Shown: in pieces, positions 63,274 through 64,000 of the stretch
How the letters are laid out: each line of letters opens with the position of its first letter
Numbering within the stretch: position 1 is the first letter of the stretch
Source of the DNA: Streptomyces sp. NBC_01351
GTDB taxonomy: Bacteria; Actinomycetota; Actinomycetes; Streptomycetales; Streptomycetaceae
Length of the DNA: 64,000 nucleotides
NCBI RefSeq assembly: GCF_036237315.1
Contig: NZ_CP108356.1
Location: 2,046,001-2,110,000, forward strand
Reading direction: 5' to 3'
Made by a program: the position numbers and the translations under genes
The notes under the pieces: model-generated
What the model saw: only the letters and a program-made list of their open reading frames with translations
Databases searched by the model: none
What the model was told of the DNA's origin: nothing

Positions 63274-64000
63274 ATGGAACGCCTACGCCACGACGACCCG
63301 ACCCGGATCGGGCCGTACGCGACCCTGGCGCGGCTCGACTCCGAATCCGCCGAGCGCACCGTCCCCGAACGCCGCTACCTCGCCCGCACCGCCCCCGACG
63401 GGGAGCGCACCGCCCTGGTGTGCGTGCCCCGGGTCGGCGCCGATCCCTCCCGGTGGGCGATCGAGGCCGAGGGCGCCCGGCGGCTGTCCGTGCCCGGCTT
63501 CCTGACGATCGCGGAGGTCGGGGGCTCGGCCGGTTTCCCCTGGTACACGGCCCCGTACACGCCCGTGCTGCCGCTCCCCGCCGCCCTCGCGGCGTACGGC
63601 GGCCCGCTGCCGGAGGACACCGTACGCAGTCTGGGCGCGGCCCTCGCCCGGACACTGGCGGCCGCCCACGCCCATGGGGCGACGCACGCGGGCCTCTCCC
63701 CGGCCGCGGTCCTGCTCACGCCCACCGGCCCCCTCCTCGCATCCTTCGGGGCCACCCGAGCCGAACTCACCGGGCACGCCCCGGGCTGCCTGCCCCCGGA
63801 ACGGTCGACGGGCACGCCCCCCGACCCCGCCGGGGACATCTACGCCCTCGGCGCCGTACTCGCGTACGCGGCGACCGGCCACACCGTGCCGGACCACACC
63901 GAACTGCCGCCGGGACTCCGCCACCTGACGGCCGCATGCCTGGCCCGCGACCCCGCGAACCGGCCGGCTTCGGCACACGACGTCCTGCGCGAACTCGCGA
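63274..64000 (+). CDS. Protein-kinase-like protein with degraded catalytic motifs (pseudokinase), 3' truncated
   Basis: An open frame of at least 242 codons that runs off the right edge. GGAG precedes the ATG. It aligns in outline with the neighbouring kinase (N-terminal DDPTRIGPYATLARL, C-terminal CLARDPANRPAS), but the glycine loop is lost (LDSESAERTVPE), the ATP lysine is absent (TALVCVPRV), HRD reads HAG (THAGLSPAAVLL) and DFG reads SFG (LLASFGATRAE). It is therefore probably a pseudokinase regulating or binding the active kinase upstream. Whether it has a membrane helix and sensor cannot be seen. Confidence 0.75.
   Translation, partial: MERLRHDDPTRIGPYATLARLDSESAERTVPERRYLARTAPDGERTALVCVPRVGADPSRWAIEAEGARRLSVPGFLTIAEVGGSAGFPWYTAPYTPVLPLPAALAAYGGPLPEDTVRSLGAALARTLAAAHAHGATHAGLSPAAVLLTPTGPLLASFGATRAELTGHAPGCLPPERSTGTPPDPAGDIYALGAVLAYAATGHTVPDHTELPPGLRHLTAACLARDPANRPASAHDVLRELA

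Overview
The window is high-GC DNA (GC-rich third codon positions, many GTG starts, ATGA/GTGA stop-start overlaps) and looks like a Streptomyces chromosome. Pointers to the genus are a DmdR/IdeR-type iron box, a DasR dre-like site, a SepF paralogue, Pnkp-Hen1, PQQ-propeller kinases and the intergenic repeat family built around CCAGCCCCTCCGGCGTTTGAG. No tRNA, rRNA, CRISPR array or intact insertion sequence was seen. Functions are inferred from motifs and context; no database search was possible.

Layout. 1-1.4 kb: 3' part of a leucine-rich-repeat-variant protein. 1.5-13.9 kb: a collagen/hydroxyproline utilisation island. It holds a GntR regulator, an ornithine-cyclodeaminase-family reductase, two proline racemase/4-hydroxyproline epimerase homologues, a DapA-like deaminase, a three-part HcnABC-like D-hydroxyproline dehydrogenase, a secreted M9 collagenase and a divergent Xaa-Pro aminopeptidase. 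Three of its promoters share a TA(A/C)(A/T)ATGTCAC motif, so the island may be one regulon running from extracellular collagen to 2-oxoglutarate semialdehyde. 13.9-15.9 kb: LysR, an SDR lacking its catalytic Tyr, and a 4-oxalocrotonate tautomerase homologue. 16.0-25.1 kb: genes fitting CoA-dependent aerobic anthranilate (2-aminobenzoate) degradation (CoA ligase, PaaX-type regulator, monooxygenase-OYE fusion, enoyl-CoA hydratase, acyl-CoA dehydrogenase, RidA), interrupted by a small membrane protein, a GNAT and an unknown gene.

25.1-28.7 kb: an HATPase protein behind a dre-like site, arcB/arcA of the arginine deiminase pathway, and a secreted unknown. 28.8-33.0 kb: the Pnkp-Hen1 RNA repair pair, divergent from a PASTA/Excalibur membrane protein. 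34-40.5 kb: homocysteine methyltransferase, small unknowns, a MazG-like hydrolase, an AAA ATPase with an octapeptide repeat, a SepF paralogue, an iron-box-controlled DUF2470 gene and a quinone-reductase-like enzyme. 40.6-48.9 kb: a sulfonate-type sulfur acquisition operon (TauD-like dioxygenase, SsuE-like reductase, ABC importer, LLM monooxygenase, flavoprotein and ferredoxin), possibly preceded by a Cys-rich leader peptide, then a ROK regulator. 50.7-55.8 kb: methylmalonyl-CoA mutase subunits and MeaB. 55.8-59.2 kb: a large NACHT NTPase resembling bacterial NLR-like defence proteins. 59.4-64 kb: asparaginase with a divergent Lrp/AsnC regulator, a Ser/Thr kinase with a PQQ propeller, and a truncated pseudokinase.

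The most unusual non-coding structure is a block of about 280 bp present at 8.45-8.73 kb and again, inverted, at 49.1-49.4 kb. Each copy contains a palindrome of about 115 bp bounded by perfect 23-bp inverted repeats.
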